Of a stretch of DNA of 32,387 bases, positions 16,015 through 24,800 are shown piece by piece. Position 1 is the first letter of the stretch, and each line of letters opens with the position of its first letter. The DNA comes from an uncultured Altererythrobacter sp. (GTDB taxonomy: Bacteria; Pseudomonadota; Alphaproteobacteria; Sphingomonadales; Sphingomonadaceae). Location of the stretch: NCBI GenBank assembly GCA_913055595.1, contig CAJXLD010000006.1, positions 1 to 32,387 of the forward strand. Direction: 5' to 3'. The notes beneath the pieces are model-generated. The model did not search any database and had not been told where the DNA came from. It saw only the letters and a list, made by a program, of their open reading frames with translations. The position numbers and the translations under genes were made by a program.

Positions 16015-17313
16015 ATGAGCACCTCGTGGAAACCAGGGCCAATGGGCAATCGCGACCCTTTCGCCGCCTATATCTGCGACGAAAGCGCGCTGGACGTCTT
16101 GCGTCCGGTGGTAGTCGAGATGGGTTGGCAGCCTGAAAAGTGTAACAAGGGCGGCCTTCGCAACGCGATCCAGTCGCTGTCAATCGCGGCCAGCCCGGCC
16201 ATCCTGATGGTCGACCTGTCCGAGAGCGGTGACCCGCTCAATGACATCAATGGTCTTGCCGAGGTTTGCGAACCAGGCACGGTCGTGATCGCCTGCGGCC
16301 AGGTCAATGACGTTCGCCTCTACCGCGACCTGCTCGCCAGCGGCATTCATGATTATCTGCTCAAGCCGCTTTCGGCCGGGCAGTTGCGTGATTGCCTTAC
16401 CCAGGCACAGGCCGTGTTCAGTTCACCGCGTGGTGGCGATGGTGAGGAAGAACGCCCGCATGTCTCCACTGCCATTGTTGGCACACGGGGCGGCGTGGGC
16501 GCATCCACGATCGCAACTTCGCTGGCTTGGCTGTTTTCCGTCGAGCACGAACGCTCCACGGCCCTGCTAGACCTGGACGTGCATTTCGGCACGGGTGCCC
16601 TGGCTCTGGATCTTGAGCCCGGCCGCGGCCTTACCGACGCGATCGACAATCCCAGCCGCATCGATGGCCTGTTCATCGAGCGTGCCATGATCCGCGCCAA
16701 TGACCGGCTCGCCATCATGTCCGCCGAAGCGCCGATCAGCGCCCCGGTGATGACAGACGGCACGGCCTTCCAACAGCTGGAAGAAGAGTTCCGTCAGGCT
16801 TTCGACATGACGGTGATCGATCTGCCGCGTAACATGCTGATCAATTTCCCGCACCTGCTTGCCGATGTGAATGTCGTGACGCTGGTAACGGAAATGACGC
16901 TAGCTTCGGCTCGCGATACGATCCGCATTCTCTCCTGGCTCAAGACCCATGCACCCAACGTCCAGCCGATGGTCGTTTGCAACAAGGTGCAGTCCGGCGC
17001 GAGCGAGATTAGCAAGGCAGACTTCGAAGCTTCGATCGAACGCAAGATCAATTATTCGATCCCGTTCGACCAGAAAGCTTCCGCCAACGCCGCCAAGCTG
17101 GGCAAGTCCTATGTCGAAGCCAATCGCAATGCCAAATCGGCATCAGCGATCCGCGAAATCGCCAAGGCGATCGTGGGTGTGGCCGATGACGATGGTGAAA
17201 GCCTCGAAGAAGCTGGCAAGAGCAGCTCGCTTCTCGGCAAGTTCGACCTCAAGTCGCTCATGTCGAAGAAGGACAAGGCTGGTGAAGCCAAGGCGGACGA
17301 ACCCGTCGAGTAA
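16015..17313 (+). CDS. cpaE: Tad pilus localisation ATPase CpaE (TadZ)
   Basis: CpaE/TadZ is a MinD/ParA-like protein that places the Tad apparatus at the cell pole. The 432-residue protein has an N-terminal receiver-like domain (about 15-135, with SGIHDYLLKPLSAGQL) and a MinD-type domain. The P-loop is atypical, GTRGGVGAS (156-164): the signature lysines of the deviant Walker A (KGGxGK) are Arg and Ala. Degenerate loops are known in TadZ proteins. LLDLDVHFGTGALALDLEPG supplies the Walker A' region and FDMTVIDLPRN the Walker B region. A charged Lys/Glu tail ends the protein. cpaF would normally follow directly; instead a hairpin and then tadB are found. Confidence 0.92.
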   Translation: MSTSWKPGPMGNRDPFAAYICDESALDVLRPVVVEMGWQPEKCNKGGLRNAIQSLSIAASPAILMVDLSESGDPLNDINGLAEVCEPGTVVIACGQVNDVRLYRDLLASGIHDYLLKPLSAGQLRDCLTQAQAVFSSPRGGDGEEERPHVSTAIVGTRGGVGASTIATSLAWLFSVEHERSTALLDLDVHFGTGALALDLEPGRGLTDAIDNPSRIDGLFIERAMIRANDRLAIMSAEAPISAPVMTDGTAFQQLEEEFRQAFDMTVIDLPRNMLINFPHLLADVNVVTLVTEMTLASARDTIRILSWLKTHAPNVQPMVVCNKVQSGASEISKADFEASIERKINYSIPFDQKASANAAKLGKSYVEANRNAKSASAIREIAKAIVGVADDDGESLEEAGKSSSLLGKFDLKSLMSKKDKAGEAKADEPVE

Positions 17314-17316
17314 TTC

Positions 17317-17349
17317 TGGTTTGGCCGGGCCAGCAGGTCCGGCCAGCCA
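17317..17349 (+). other. strong hairpin at the cpaE-tadB junction
   Basis: TGGCCGGGCC (17322-17331) pairs with GGTCCGGCCA (17336-17345) around an AGCA loop, ten base pairs with one G-T, and can be lengthened by TGG/CCA across a one-base bulge (17317-17349). The bases after it are GCCACATGG, not a T-run, so it is more like an RNA-processing or attenuation element than a simple terminator. It sits where cpaF is expected. Confidence 0.65.
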
Positions 17350-17385
17350 CATGGTTTGTAAATTCTTGAATAGCAAGGGCGAGAC

Positions 17386-18357
17386 ATGAGCATTATCCAG
17401 CTTCTGCTGATAGTAGGTGGCATGATGGGATTGATGATCCTGGGTTACGTGCTCGTCACCTCCCCATCTACAGGCAAGGAAAGCCAGCGCCGCTTGCAGG
17501 CTGTGCGTTATCGCCACTCGGAAAACACGACCGACAAGGTTGAGTCGCAGCTCAAGAAGGCAATCGCTGCACGCAAGCCGAAGCGCCATAAGGTCGCGGG
17601 ATCGGATTCCCGCATCGAGGCCCTGGCAATGCGGCTCGAGAGAACCGGCAAGAACTGGACGGTATCTCAATACCTCTATGTTTCGCTGGGCATCTCCCTG
17701 ACCATCGCGGTTCTGCTGTTTCTGCAGACGGGGGCCATCCCTCTGTCGCTTGGTGTTGGCATGCTGCTCGGCTTCGGCCTGCCGCATATGGCGGTTGGTT
17801 TCCTCATCAAGCGCCGGACCAACGCGTTCAACGTCAAATTCCCTGACGGTATCGAGTTGCTCGTGCGTGGTCTTCGCTCAGGCCTGCCTGTAACCGAAAC
17901 TCTTTCCGTGGTGGCAGAAGAAGTTCCAGGCCCGGTGGGTGCAGAGTTCCGCGCCGTAGTAGAACGCATCAAGATCGGCCGCACGATGGAAGAGGCATTG
18001 CAGGAAGCTGCCAACAAGCTGGGCACTCCTGAATTCCAGTTCTTCGTCATCACGCTGGCTATCCAGCGCGAGACGGGCGGTAATCTGGCGGAGACGCTGT
18101 CCAATCTGGCAGACGTGCTGCGCAAGCGCGCGCAGATGAAGCTCAAGATCAAGGCCATGAGTTCCGAATCGAAGGCATCGGCCTATATCGTGGGTGCCCT
18201 GCCCTTCATCGTGTTCACAATGATCTACATGGTGAACCCCAACTATATTGGCGGATTCTTCGAAGACGACCGTCTCATCGTGGCGGGCCTGGGTGGCCTG
18301 ACCTGGATGGGTATCGGTGCCTTTATCATGGCCAAGATGGTCAGTTTCGAAGTCTGA
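17386..18357 (+). CDS. tadB: Tad pilus inner-membrane platform protein TadB
   Basis: TadB, with TadC, forms the inner-membrane platform on which the pilus motor acts. The 323-residue protein has an N-terminal membrane helix (about 4-24), a basic cytoplasmic stretch, two helices near 95-140 and the T2SS-F domain (about 150-285). Key segments are NVKFPDGIELLVRGLRSGLP, VAEEVPGPVGAEFRAVVERI and ITLAIQRETGGNLAETLSNLADVLR. Two more helices follow at the C-terminus. The ATG at 17386 lies 72 bases after cpaE with AGGGCGAG upstream. tadC begins 19 bases after the stop. Confidence 0.93.
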   Translation: MSIIQLLLIVGGMMGLMILGYVLVTSPSTGKESQRRLQAVRYRHSENTTDKVESQLKKAIAARKPKRHKVAGSDSRIEALAMRLERTGKNWTVSQYLYVSLGISLTIAVLLFLQTGAIPLSLGVGMLLGFGLPHMAVGFLIKRRTNAFNVKFPDGIELLVRGLRSGLPVTETLSVVAEEVPGPVGAEFRAVVERIKIGRTMEEALQEAANKLGTPEFQFFVITLAIQRETGGNLAETLSNLADVLRKRAQMKLKIKAMSSESKASAYIVGALPFIVFTMIYMVNPNYIGGFFEDDRLIVAGLGGLTWMGIGAFIMAKMVSFEV

Positions 18358-18376
18358 GCGAGGAAAGTAAGAGACA

Positions 18377-19375
18377 ATGATCACTCCCGCTTCAGGACCT
18401 ACACTTCTCGGCGTTGACGTTATCCTCGTCGGCACCTTGCTTGCCGGCCTTGCCGCCGCGGCTGTGCTGTTTGCGATCTATACAGCCGTCACGATCAAGG
18501 ATCCGATGGCCAAACGCGTCAAATCGCTCAATGATCGACGCGCCGAGCTGAAATCGGGCATGCTCACCGCCAGTGCCAAGAAACGCAAGAGTCTGGTTGG
18601 CCGTAGCGATACGACCGACAAGGTGAAGGAAGCCATGCAGGGCATGAAGGTCCTGCAGGAAAGCCAGGTGAAACTGATCCAGCAAAAGCTGGCCCAGGCC
18701 GGGTTCCGCAACAAGGAATGGGCAGTCATCGTGCTATTTGCACGTATGGTGCTGCCGGTGGTCCTTGGCCTCGTTGGTGTGGTTGTCTTCTACTGGACTG
18801 ACATCTTTCCCGAATGGAGCAGTTTCAAGCGCTTCATGGGTTTCGCGGGCTTGGTTGTTCTTGGATACAAGGGACCTGAAATCTATCTCAAGAACATCTC
18901 CAACAAGCGTACAGCCGCAATCCAGAAAGGCCTGCCGGATGCGCTTGACCTGCTGGTGATCTGCGCCGAAGCCGGCCTCACTGTCGACACAGCGTTCAAT
19001 CGTGTGGCAAAGGAACTGGGCCGTGCCTATCCGGAGCTGGGCGATGAGTTCGCGCTGACGGCGATCGAGCTGTCCTTCCTGACGGAGCGCAGGCAGGCGT
19101 TCGAAAACCTCGCCTATCGTGTGGATCTGGATGCCGTGCGCGGCGTGGTGACGACAATGATCCAGACCGAACGTTATGGTACACCGCTCGCCTCCGCCCT
19201 GCGGGTGCTCTCAGCGGAATTCCGTAACGAGCGCATGATGCGCGCAGAGGAGAAGGCTGCTCGCCTGCCGGCGATCATGACTGTTCCGCTGATCTTGTTC
19301 ATCCTGCCAGTGCTGTTCGTTGTCATCCTTGGACCGGCAGCCTGTTCTATCTCGGACTCCTTCATCAACCGCTAG
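18377..19375 (+). CDS. tadC: Tad pilus inner-membrane platform protein TadC
   Basis: TadC is the TadB paralogue of the inner-membrane platform. The 332-residue protein has an N-terminal helix (about 12-34), a middle pair of helices around 115-165, and the T2SS-F core: KGLPDALDLLVICAEAGLTV, FNRVAKELGRAYPELGDEFA and VTTMIQTERYGTPLASALRV. The EEKAARLPAIMTVPLILFILP block leads into the last helix. AGGAAAG precedes the ATG. It is the last gene of the Tad cluster here; no tadD, tadG or pseudopilin gene follows, because a terminator and the convergent marR come next. Confidence 0.93.
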   Translation: MITPASGPTLLGVDVILVGTLLAGLAAAAVLFAIYTAVTIKDPMAKRVKSLNDRRAELKSGMLTASAKKRKSLVGRSDTTDKVKEAMQGMKVLQESQVKLIQQKLAQAGFRNKEWAVIVLFARMVLPVVLGLVGVVVFYWTDIFPEWSSFKRFMGFAGLVVLGYKGPEIYLKNISNKRTAAIQKGLPDALDLLVICAEAGLTVDTAFNRVAKELGRAYPELGDEFALTAIELSFLTERRQAFENLAYRVDLDAVRGVVTTMIQTERYGTPLASALRVLSAEFRNERMMRAEEKAARLPAIMTVPLILFILPVLFVVILGPAACSISDSFINR

Positions 19376-19413
19376 TCCGGACGAACAAGGAAATCAGCTT
19401 CCGCAAACAGAAA

Positions 19414-19455
19414 GGGGCTCCGCCGGTATGACACCGTGCGGAGCCCCAATTTCAT
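19414..19455. terminator. bidirectional terminator between tadC and marR
   Basis: GGGGCTCCGC (19414-19423) pairs perfectly with GCGGAGCCCC (19438-19447), with an inner CGGT/ACCG extension. AATTTCATT follows on the plus strand and TTTCTGTTTG on the minus strand. It lies between the ends of the convergent tadC and marR genes and can serve both. Confidence 0.85.
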
Positions 19456-19480
19456 TCAGCCAAATGTTTGATCTTGAGGG

Positions 19481-19960
19481 CTACTGGACGCCGAAATTCC
19501 CGCTATCAATCGAATCACTGTCGATATCGCCGACTTGCGCACGAACGCGATCGAGCAGTTCACGGAACTGCTCCACCTCGCTTGGGCTCAATCCCTCGAA
19601 CACACGCTTTTCCATCTCCACGGCAAGCGGCATAATCTCACCATGCATGGCTTTGCCATCAGAGGTGAGTTCGAGATGATGCGAACGGCCGTCCTGTTCA
19701 TTGGGAGTACGCGCAGCAAGACCGCGTTCTTCCAATACCTTACAGGCACGATTGACCGCGACCTTGTCCATCAGCGTGCGCTGCGTCAGGTCTCTTTGCG
19801 TCAGCGACCCAGCATCTCCAAGCACAGCCATAACGCGCCATTCAGGCACGCTGAGGCCGAAGCGAGTACGATATTCCTGGGCAATTCTTCCGCTCACCGC
19901 ATTCGAGGTGATGGACAGAACATAAGGAAGGAACTTGGCGAGTGGTGTTGTAGGTTGCAT
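19481..19960 (-). CDS. MarR-family transcriptional regulator
   Basis: This is a 159-residue winged-helix regulator of the MarR family. The DNA-binding part covers about residues 30-100: GLSVPEWRVMAVLGDAGSLT, then LTQRTLMDKVAVNRACKVLEERGL as the recognition helix region and TPNEQDGRSHHLELT as the wing with the family DGR. The long C-terminal helix supplies the dimer interface. ATG at 19960 is preferred to an in-frame TTG at 19966. An imperfect palindrome covers this start codon, suggesting autoregulation. The effector is unknown. It is downstream of and in the same direction as the MTA phosphorylase gene (47 bases), so the three minus-strand genes here may be partly co-transcribed. Confidence 0.9.
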   Translation of the reverse strand: MQPTTPLAKFLPYVLSITSNAVSGRIAQEYRTRFGLSVPEWRVMAVLGDAGSLTQRDLTQRTLMDKVAVNRACKVLEERGLAARTPNEQDGRSHHLELTSDGKAMHGEIMPLAVEMEKRVFEGLSPSEVEQFRELLDRVRAQVGDIDSDSIDSGNFGVQ

Positions 19961-19970
19961 AGGCAACTAC
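19950..19970 (-). promoter_or_regulatory. putative MarR operator over the marR start codon
   Basis: GTTGC (19954-19958) and GCAAC (19963-19967) form an inverted repeat around ATAG, with GTA/TAC flanks offset by one base. The marR ATG (19958-19960) lies inside it. MarR proteins usually bind palindromes of this size that overlap their own promoter or start, so self-repression is the natural reading. Confidence 0.5.
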
Positions 19971-20007
19971 CTTGTTCGACTACGTATAAATTTGCAAGCA
20001 GATCGCG

Positions 20008-20883
20008 CTAGCTGTCCCGGCCCAACACACGTCCCGCCACAGCGTCAAGCCGCGCAACCGCTCCCATGTCCCAATGGTCAGACGCAGTGATGATCGATGT
20101 GTCGAGGACCGTATCGATCGGGCTGGCTTTACGCTTTGCCGGAAGCACTGCGGCCAGTTGTCGCAGACTTTCGCGCGCCATATCCGCATTTGCGCTCATC
20201 ACCGAGAGGATATCGGAAACGTCGACATCGGCCTTGTCATCACGCCAGCAATCGTAATCCGTCACCATGCCAAGCAGGGCATATGGCAGTTCCGCCTCAC
20301 GGGCGAGCCGCGCTTCAGGCATAGCGGTCATGCCGATCACATCGGCTCCCCACTGCCGAAACAGGTGGCTTTCAGCACGCGTGGAGAATTGCGGTCCTTC
20401 AATCGCAACATAGGTGCCGGCTGCATGAACCTTGGCGCCAGCCTTCTTTACGGATTTCACGACAAGATCGGAAAGCCGCGGGCAAATCGGATCTGCCAGG
20501 GGGACATGGGCAACCACGCCCCCTGCAAAGAAACTGCGCTCCCTGCCTACTGTGCGGTCAATCAACTGATCGACGGCGACAAACTCGCCCGGAGCCAGCT
20601 TTTCCTGCAGCGATCCCACAGCTGATACGGCCAGCACATCGGTCACACCGCAGCGCTTGAGCACGTCAATATTGGCACGGTAGTTTACCTGGCTGGGAGC
20701 CAGCACATGGCCCGCACCGTGGCGGGCGATGAAAGTGAAGCGGATCTTGCCAATCTTGCCGGTGGTAACCGGACCGCTCGGCTCGCCAAAGGCACTGGCA
20801 ACAGGAATTTCCTGAGCTTCTTCCAGCGCACCCGGCTCGTAAAGGCCGGAGCCGCCTATTACACCAATGTGCCAATCTGACAT
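20008..20883 (-). CDS. mtnP: S-methyl-5'-thioadenosine phosphorylase
   Basis: This enzyme phosphorolyses methylthioadenosine, the by-product of polyamine and homoserine-lactone synthesis, to adenine and methylthioribose-1-phosphate. The 291-residue protein has IGVIGGSGLY (about 6-15), the phosphate-binding RHGAGH, NYRANI, SAVGSL, the YVAIEGPQFSTRAE block and IGMTAMPEARLAREAELPYA with VTDYDCW, the layout of the MTAP/PNP type II family. A 6-oxopurine phosphorylase is the alternative; the overall pattern favours MTAP. ATG 20883 has GGAG seven bases upstream; the longer frame has no support. It follows the SDR gene by 19 bases. Confidence 0.92.
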   Translation of the reverse strand: MSDWHIGVIGGSGLYEPGALEEAQEIPVASAFGEPSGPVTTGKIGKIRFTFIARHGAGHVLAPSQVNYRANIDVLKRCGVTDVLAVSAVGSLQEKLAPGEFVAVDQLIDRTVGRERSFFAGGVVAHVPLADPICPRLSDLVVKSVKKAGAKVHAAGTYVAIEGPQFSTRAESHLFRQWGADVIGMTAMPEARLAREAELPYALLGMVTDYDCWRDDKADVDVSDILSVMSANADMARESLRQLAAVLPAKRKASPIDTVLDTSIITASDHWDMGAVARLDAVAGRVLGRDS

Positions 20884-20902
20884 GCCTCTTCTCCGCCAGC
20901 GG

Positions 20903-21685
20903 TCAGCGCGGTGGCATGCGGATGGCACCATCCAGCCGCACGGTTTCGCCGTTGAAATAACCGTTCTCGACCATGGTCATCACCAGATTGGCATATTCTT
21001 CCGGCTTACCCAATCGTTTGGGGAAAGGCACGGACGCCGCCAGTACATCCTGCACATTCTGCGGCAGGCCGGCGAGCAGTGGTGTGTTGAAGATGCCGGG
21101 CAGGATGGTGTTGATGCGGATGCCTTCGCTCATGAAATCACGCGCGATCGGAAGCGTCATGCCGACTACGCCACCCTTGGAGGCCGAATAGGCGACTTGT
21201 CCAATCTGGCCATCCACCGCCGCAACGCTGGCGGTGCAGACCATCGCTCCGCGCTCACCATCTTCGAGGCCTTCCAGCGTCATCATTCCGGCCGCGGATT
21301 TGGCAACGCACTGAAAGGTGCCGACCAGATTGACCTTCAGCGTCTTGGTGAACAGGTCCACCGGCAGATGGCTGATTTCGCCGCTTTCCTTGTCGCGGCG
21401 AATGGTCTTGCCGATCGTGCCGATCCCGGCGCAGCAAACCAGCACACGCTCCTGTCCATGCGCTTCGCGTGCCACTTCAAAGCCGGCGTCTACCGACGCT
21501 TCATCAGATACATCGACCTTGCAGAATGTTCCGCCGATATCGGCAGCCACTTTCTGGCCGCGCTCCTCGTTGAGATCGAACAGCGCAACCTTTGCCCCCT
21601 TGGCCACGAGGGCCCGTGCGCTCGCCTCTCCCAGGCCCGATGCTCCGCCCGTTACGACTGCACTGATGGAATTGTCTATGTTCAT
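20903..21685 (-). CDS. short-chain dehydrogenase, 3-hydroxyacyl-CoA dehydrogenase type 2 (HSD10)-like
   Basis: This is a 260-residue NAD-dependent classical SDR. The cofactor motif is TGGASGLG (about 12-19), the catalytic region is TASVAAVDGQIGQVAYSASK with Ser, Tyr and Lys in place, and ILPGIFNTPLLAGLP follows. The C-terminus KRLGKPEEYANLV and GETVRLDGAIRMPPR is typical of the HSD10/3-hydroxy-2-methylbutyryl-CoA dehydrogenase group, suggesting a role in fatty-acid or isoleucine degradation. The usual NNAG is CCAG here (VCCAGIG), an uncommon variant. ATG 21685 is chosen by family length; the open frame extends into the terminator behind receptor 1. It precedes mtnP by 19 bases. Confidence 0.88.
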   Translation of the reverse strand: MNIDNSISAVVTGGASGLGEASARALVAKGAKVALFDLNEERGQKVAADIGGTFCKVDVSDEASVDAGFEVAREAHGQERVLVCCAGIGTIGKTIRRDKESGEISHLPVDLFTKTLKVNLVGTFQCVAKSAAGMMTLEGLEDGERGAMVCTASVAAVDGQIGQVAYSASKGGVVGMTLPIARDFMSEGIRINTILPGIFNTPLLAGLPQNVQDVLAASVPFPKRLGKPEEYANLVMTMVENGYFNGETVRLDGAIRMPPR

Positions 21686-21764
21686 CCTGCCTTGCCTCAA
21701 GTTCGCTACGATATGCGAAAATGACCTAACAGGAATGCTGGAGGGTTCAACTGCCACAATCGCG

Positions 21765-21798
21765 CAAAAGAAAACGGGCGGGGCCGAAGCCCCGCCCG
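21765..21798 (-). terminator. rho-independent terminator of receptor gene 1
   Basis: CGGGCGGGGC (21775-21784) pairs perfectly with GCCCCGCCCG (21789-21798) around a CGAA loop. On the minus strand it is followed by TTTTCTTTTG, a good U-tract. It lies 26 bases after the receptor 1 stop codon and separates that gene from the SDR gene. Confidence 0.92.
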
Positions 21799-21823
21799 AA
21801 TATTTATCCAATCGGTTGGACGA

Positions 21824-24800
21824 TCAGAAGTCGGTGGTCACATTCACAAACAGCGAACGACCTATGAAATCGTAGCCGCTGTAGTTGAAGTAGTTGCCGA
21901 CCCGCGGGAAGTTGTTACCCGCAGCGGTGTAGGTACCGATTATCGACGGCTTGGTATCGAACACATTGTTCACACCGAGCGTGAACTGGGCGACATCGGG
22001 CATACGATACTGGATCGAGAAGCCGTGCTCCCAATAACGCTCGGCGATGAGGTCAACATCAACGTCGATCCCACGAACAGTCGGGTTGGCATTCGAAAGT
22101 TCGCTTTCGGTGTCCATCTTACCGATGTAATCGATACCCCAGCGGAAGGTCCAACGATCATCCGCAGTCGTGAAGCGCATGTCGAGCTGGCCGGACCACT
22201 TCGGACCGCCTGTCGTGCCGTTATAGCCGAGCAGGCCATTGGCGTTGAAAGGCTCGTCATCCGGGAAATCCTGGGTGATCTGCTTCAACATGCGCGTGCT
22301 ACGCAATGTAGCAGAGAAACCGCCGCCAAACAGGTCCGTCGCAAAGCGCGAAGTGAAGTCGATACCCTTTGCACTCTGCTGTGCGACGTTGATGTAGGGG
22401 TTCCGGAAGAAATCCAAGTTACCCTGCGCGGTCTCACGCGGAGCGATGAGGTCGCAGTAACGATTGTCAAACGTCGGATCTTCGTAACAGAAATCGAGGA
22501 TGTCCGACCCCAGCTGGCTGACCTGGTCCTTCACCTTCACACTGAAATAATCCACCGCAAGGGCAAAATCAGTCGCTTCGCCAAGAGACAGGTCCAAAAC
22601 GCCGCCCACACCCCAAGAGGTTGAAGTCTCGGCTTCGAGAAGACCGGCACCACCCTCGGTGATTACCTGCGGACCACTTGTAGCGATGAAGTTGTCAAAA
22701 GTGCCATCGTTATCAAGGTCATTGTTGAGGTACGCGCCCACTGCGGCAAGGCAGTTGTCATAGACGGGATCACCCGGATCCCACACGTTGGCGAAATCGT
22801 CGCACGGATCCGAGCCAGCGCCGAAGAAACCGGTCTGTCCCGCAACGAACTGTTCGAACAGATTCGGGGCGCGGAAAGACGTGCCATAGCTACCGCGGAC
22901 GCGGAATTCCGGAACCGGTGCCCATTCGCCACCAAACTGATAGGTAAAGTCGGAACCGTATGACTTGTAGTCAGTCCAGCGACCCGAAGCGCTGAGGCTC
23001 AGGTCATAGAAGAACGGCTGGTCCCGGAGCACCGGTATGGCGACTTCGCCGAAGATCTCATTGACCTTGTCCTTACCGGTGGTGATGCCCGAAGAACTGA
23101 AGTTGTACAAATTGCTCGTCTGAGAGGCTTCCGACGGAACGTCGTTGATATAGTCTTCACGATGCTCAAAGCCCAAGGCAAATCCAAGAGGACCAGCCGG
23201 GAGATCAAGCAAGGTTCCGTCCACAACCGCCTGGATGGTCGTCTGGTGAAAGTCGGTCGAGTTCTCGAAATTATCATAGAGATAACCGAGGACATTTTCC
23301 GGAATGTCGCCAGCCAGGAAAGACGGGGCGAAGATGTTCGCAGGAACACAGGTCGATCCAGAAATGAAGTTGCCGCCGGTGTCGACGTTTTCAGCACAGG
23401 TATAGCTATTGCCTGCACCAGCCTGGCCGGGAAGGGCCATGGTGACGAATTCTTCCGGAGTTCCGGCCGGTGCAATCACCGGGTCCAGCGCTGCGGCAAA
23501 CTTACGCGAGTCGATCCCTTCGACGAAATAGGTGGAGTCGGTACGTGAATGCTGAACGTTCACGTCGAAGCGCAGATCGCCTACGCCCACGTCACCGCGC
23601 AGACCACCGTTCGCACGGAAGAAATTAACGTTCTGCTCGAACGTCAGCAGCGGCGGCACGATGAACACCCTGAGCAGATTGTAGCCATCGAACAAGACAT
23701 TCGGATCACCGGCAACGACGTCAGGGAAGAATGGAGATACGCTATAGCCATAGGCCTCCAGCGGCGTGCCGACAAAATCGCCACCCCACTCTTCGTCACC
23801 CAGCTGGTTGGGGTCGATCGAGATCTGGCTGGACCGCTCCTGGCGCGATTCGCGGCGGGTGAACAATGCTTCGCCATAGATTTCGACAGAAGGAGTGATC
23901 TCATAAGCGCCGCTGAGGAAACCGGTGTAGGTATCCAGCGGCGAAATCAGATGTTCCATGTCCTCAACCGGGCTGGAAGTCGGGCGGACGTCATAATCGT
24001 TGACGTTGTAGATCGTGTTGATGTCACCATCCAAATAGGTGAAGCGATCAACCGCGCCTGACTCGAAACTGAAGCCCAGCATATAGTTCTGGGCCGTACC
24101 CAGCGATCCATACTGGAACGGGTGGCAGCGAACCTGATTAGTACCCGGAATCAGCTGGCCCACTTCGTTGCCCGTTGCCGGGTCAACAAAAAGGTCGCGC
24201 GGACATGTGTAATCTTCGCCTCGCTCGTTGTAGCGAAGCCCCGTACGACGACGGAATTCGAACGAACCGGTAATATAGCCCTTGTCGAAGGTCTCACCGG
24301 CGATCACGGCCGCACGATAAGTGCGCGCACCACCATCCTTCAAAGGCTGGTTGGTGTAGAAATCGAGCGTGACACCATCATATTCAGTGTCGGTAACGAC
24401 GTTGACCACGCCGGCCACAGCATCGGAACCATAAATCGATGAAGCGCCCTCGCGCAGGATTTCCGTACGCTGGACAATAGCTGCAGGAAGGACGTTCAGG
24501 TCCGCTGCAATCAGCTCCGGACCGGCACCTGCCGGCGCCAGGCGGCGGCCATTGAGCAGGACAAGGGTACGACCAGCACCGAGGCCGCGCAGACCAAGGG
24601 TGTTGGCACCCGGGCCACCCTCCGAGACGTAGCCCAGGAAGGTATCGTTGATCTGGGCCGTGCCGGAAGTAACCGCGGTGCTTTGCAGCACTTCGGAGGT
24701 GGCCGAAGCACCTGAGAAGACGATGTCTTCGCGAGTGATGACATCAATCGGAGAAGAGGTCGTAAAGGTATCGCGGCGGATGCGCGAACCGACAACAACA

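Noticed and set aside
20903-21685. HSD10-like dehydrogenase as part of the receptor-sulfotransferase module
   Set aside because: A strong terminator separates it from receptor 1 and it is spaced 19 bases from mtnP, so it belongs to a different transcription unit.
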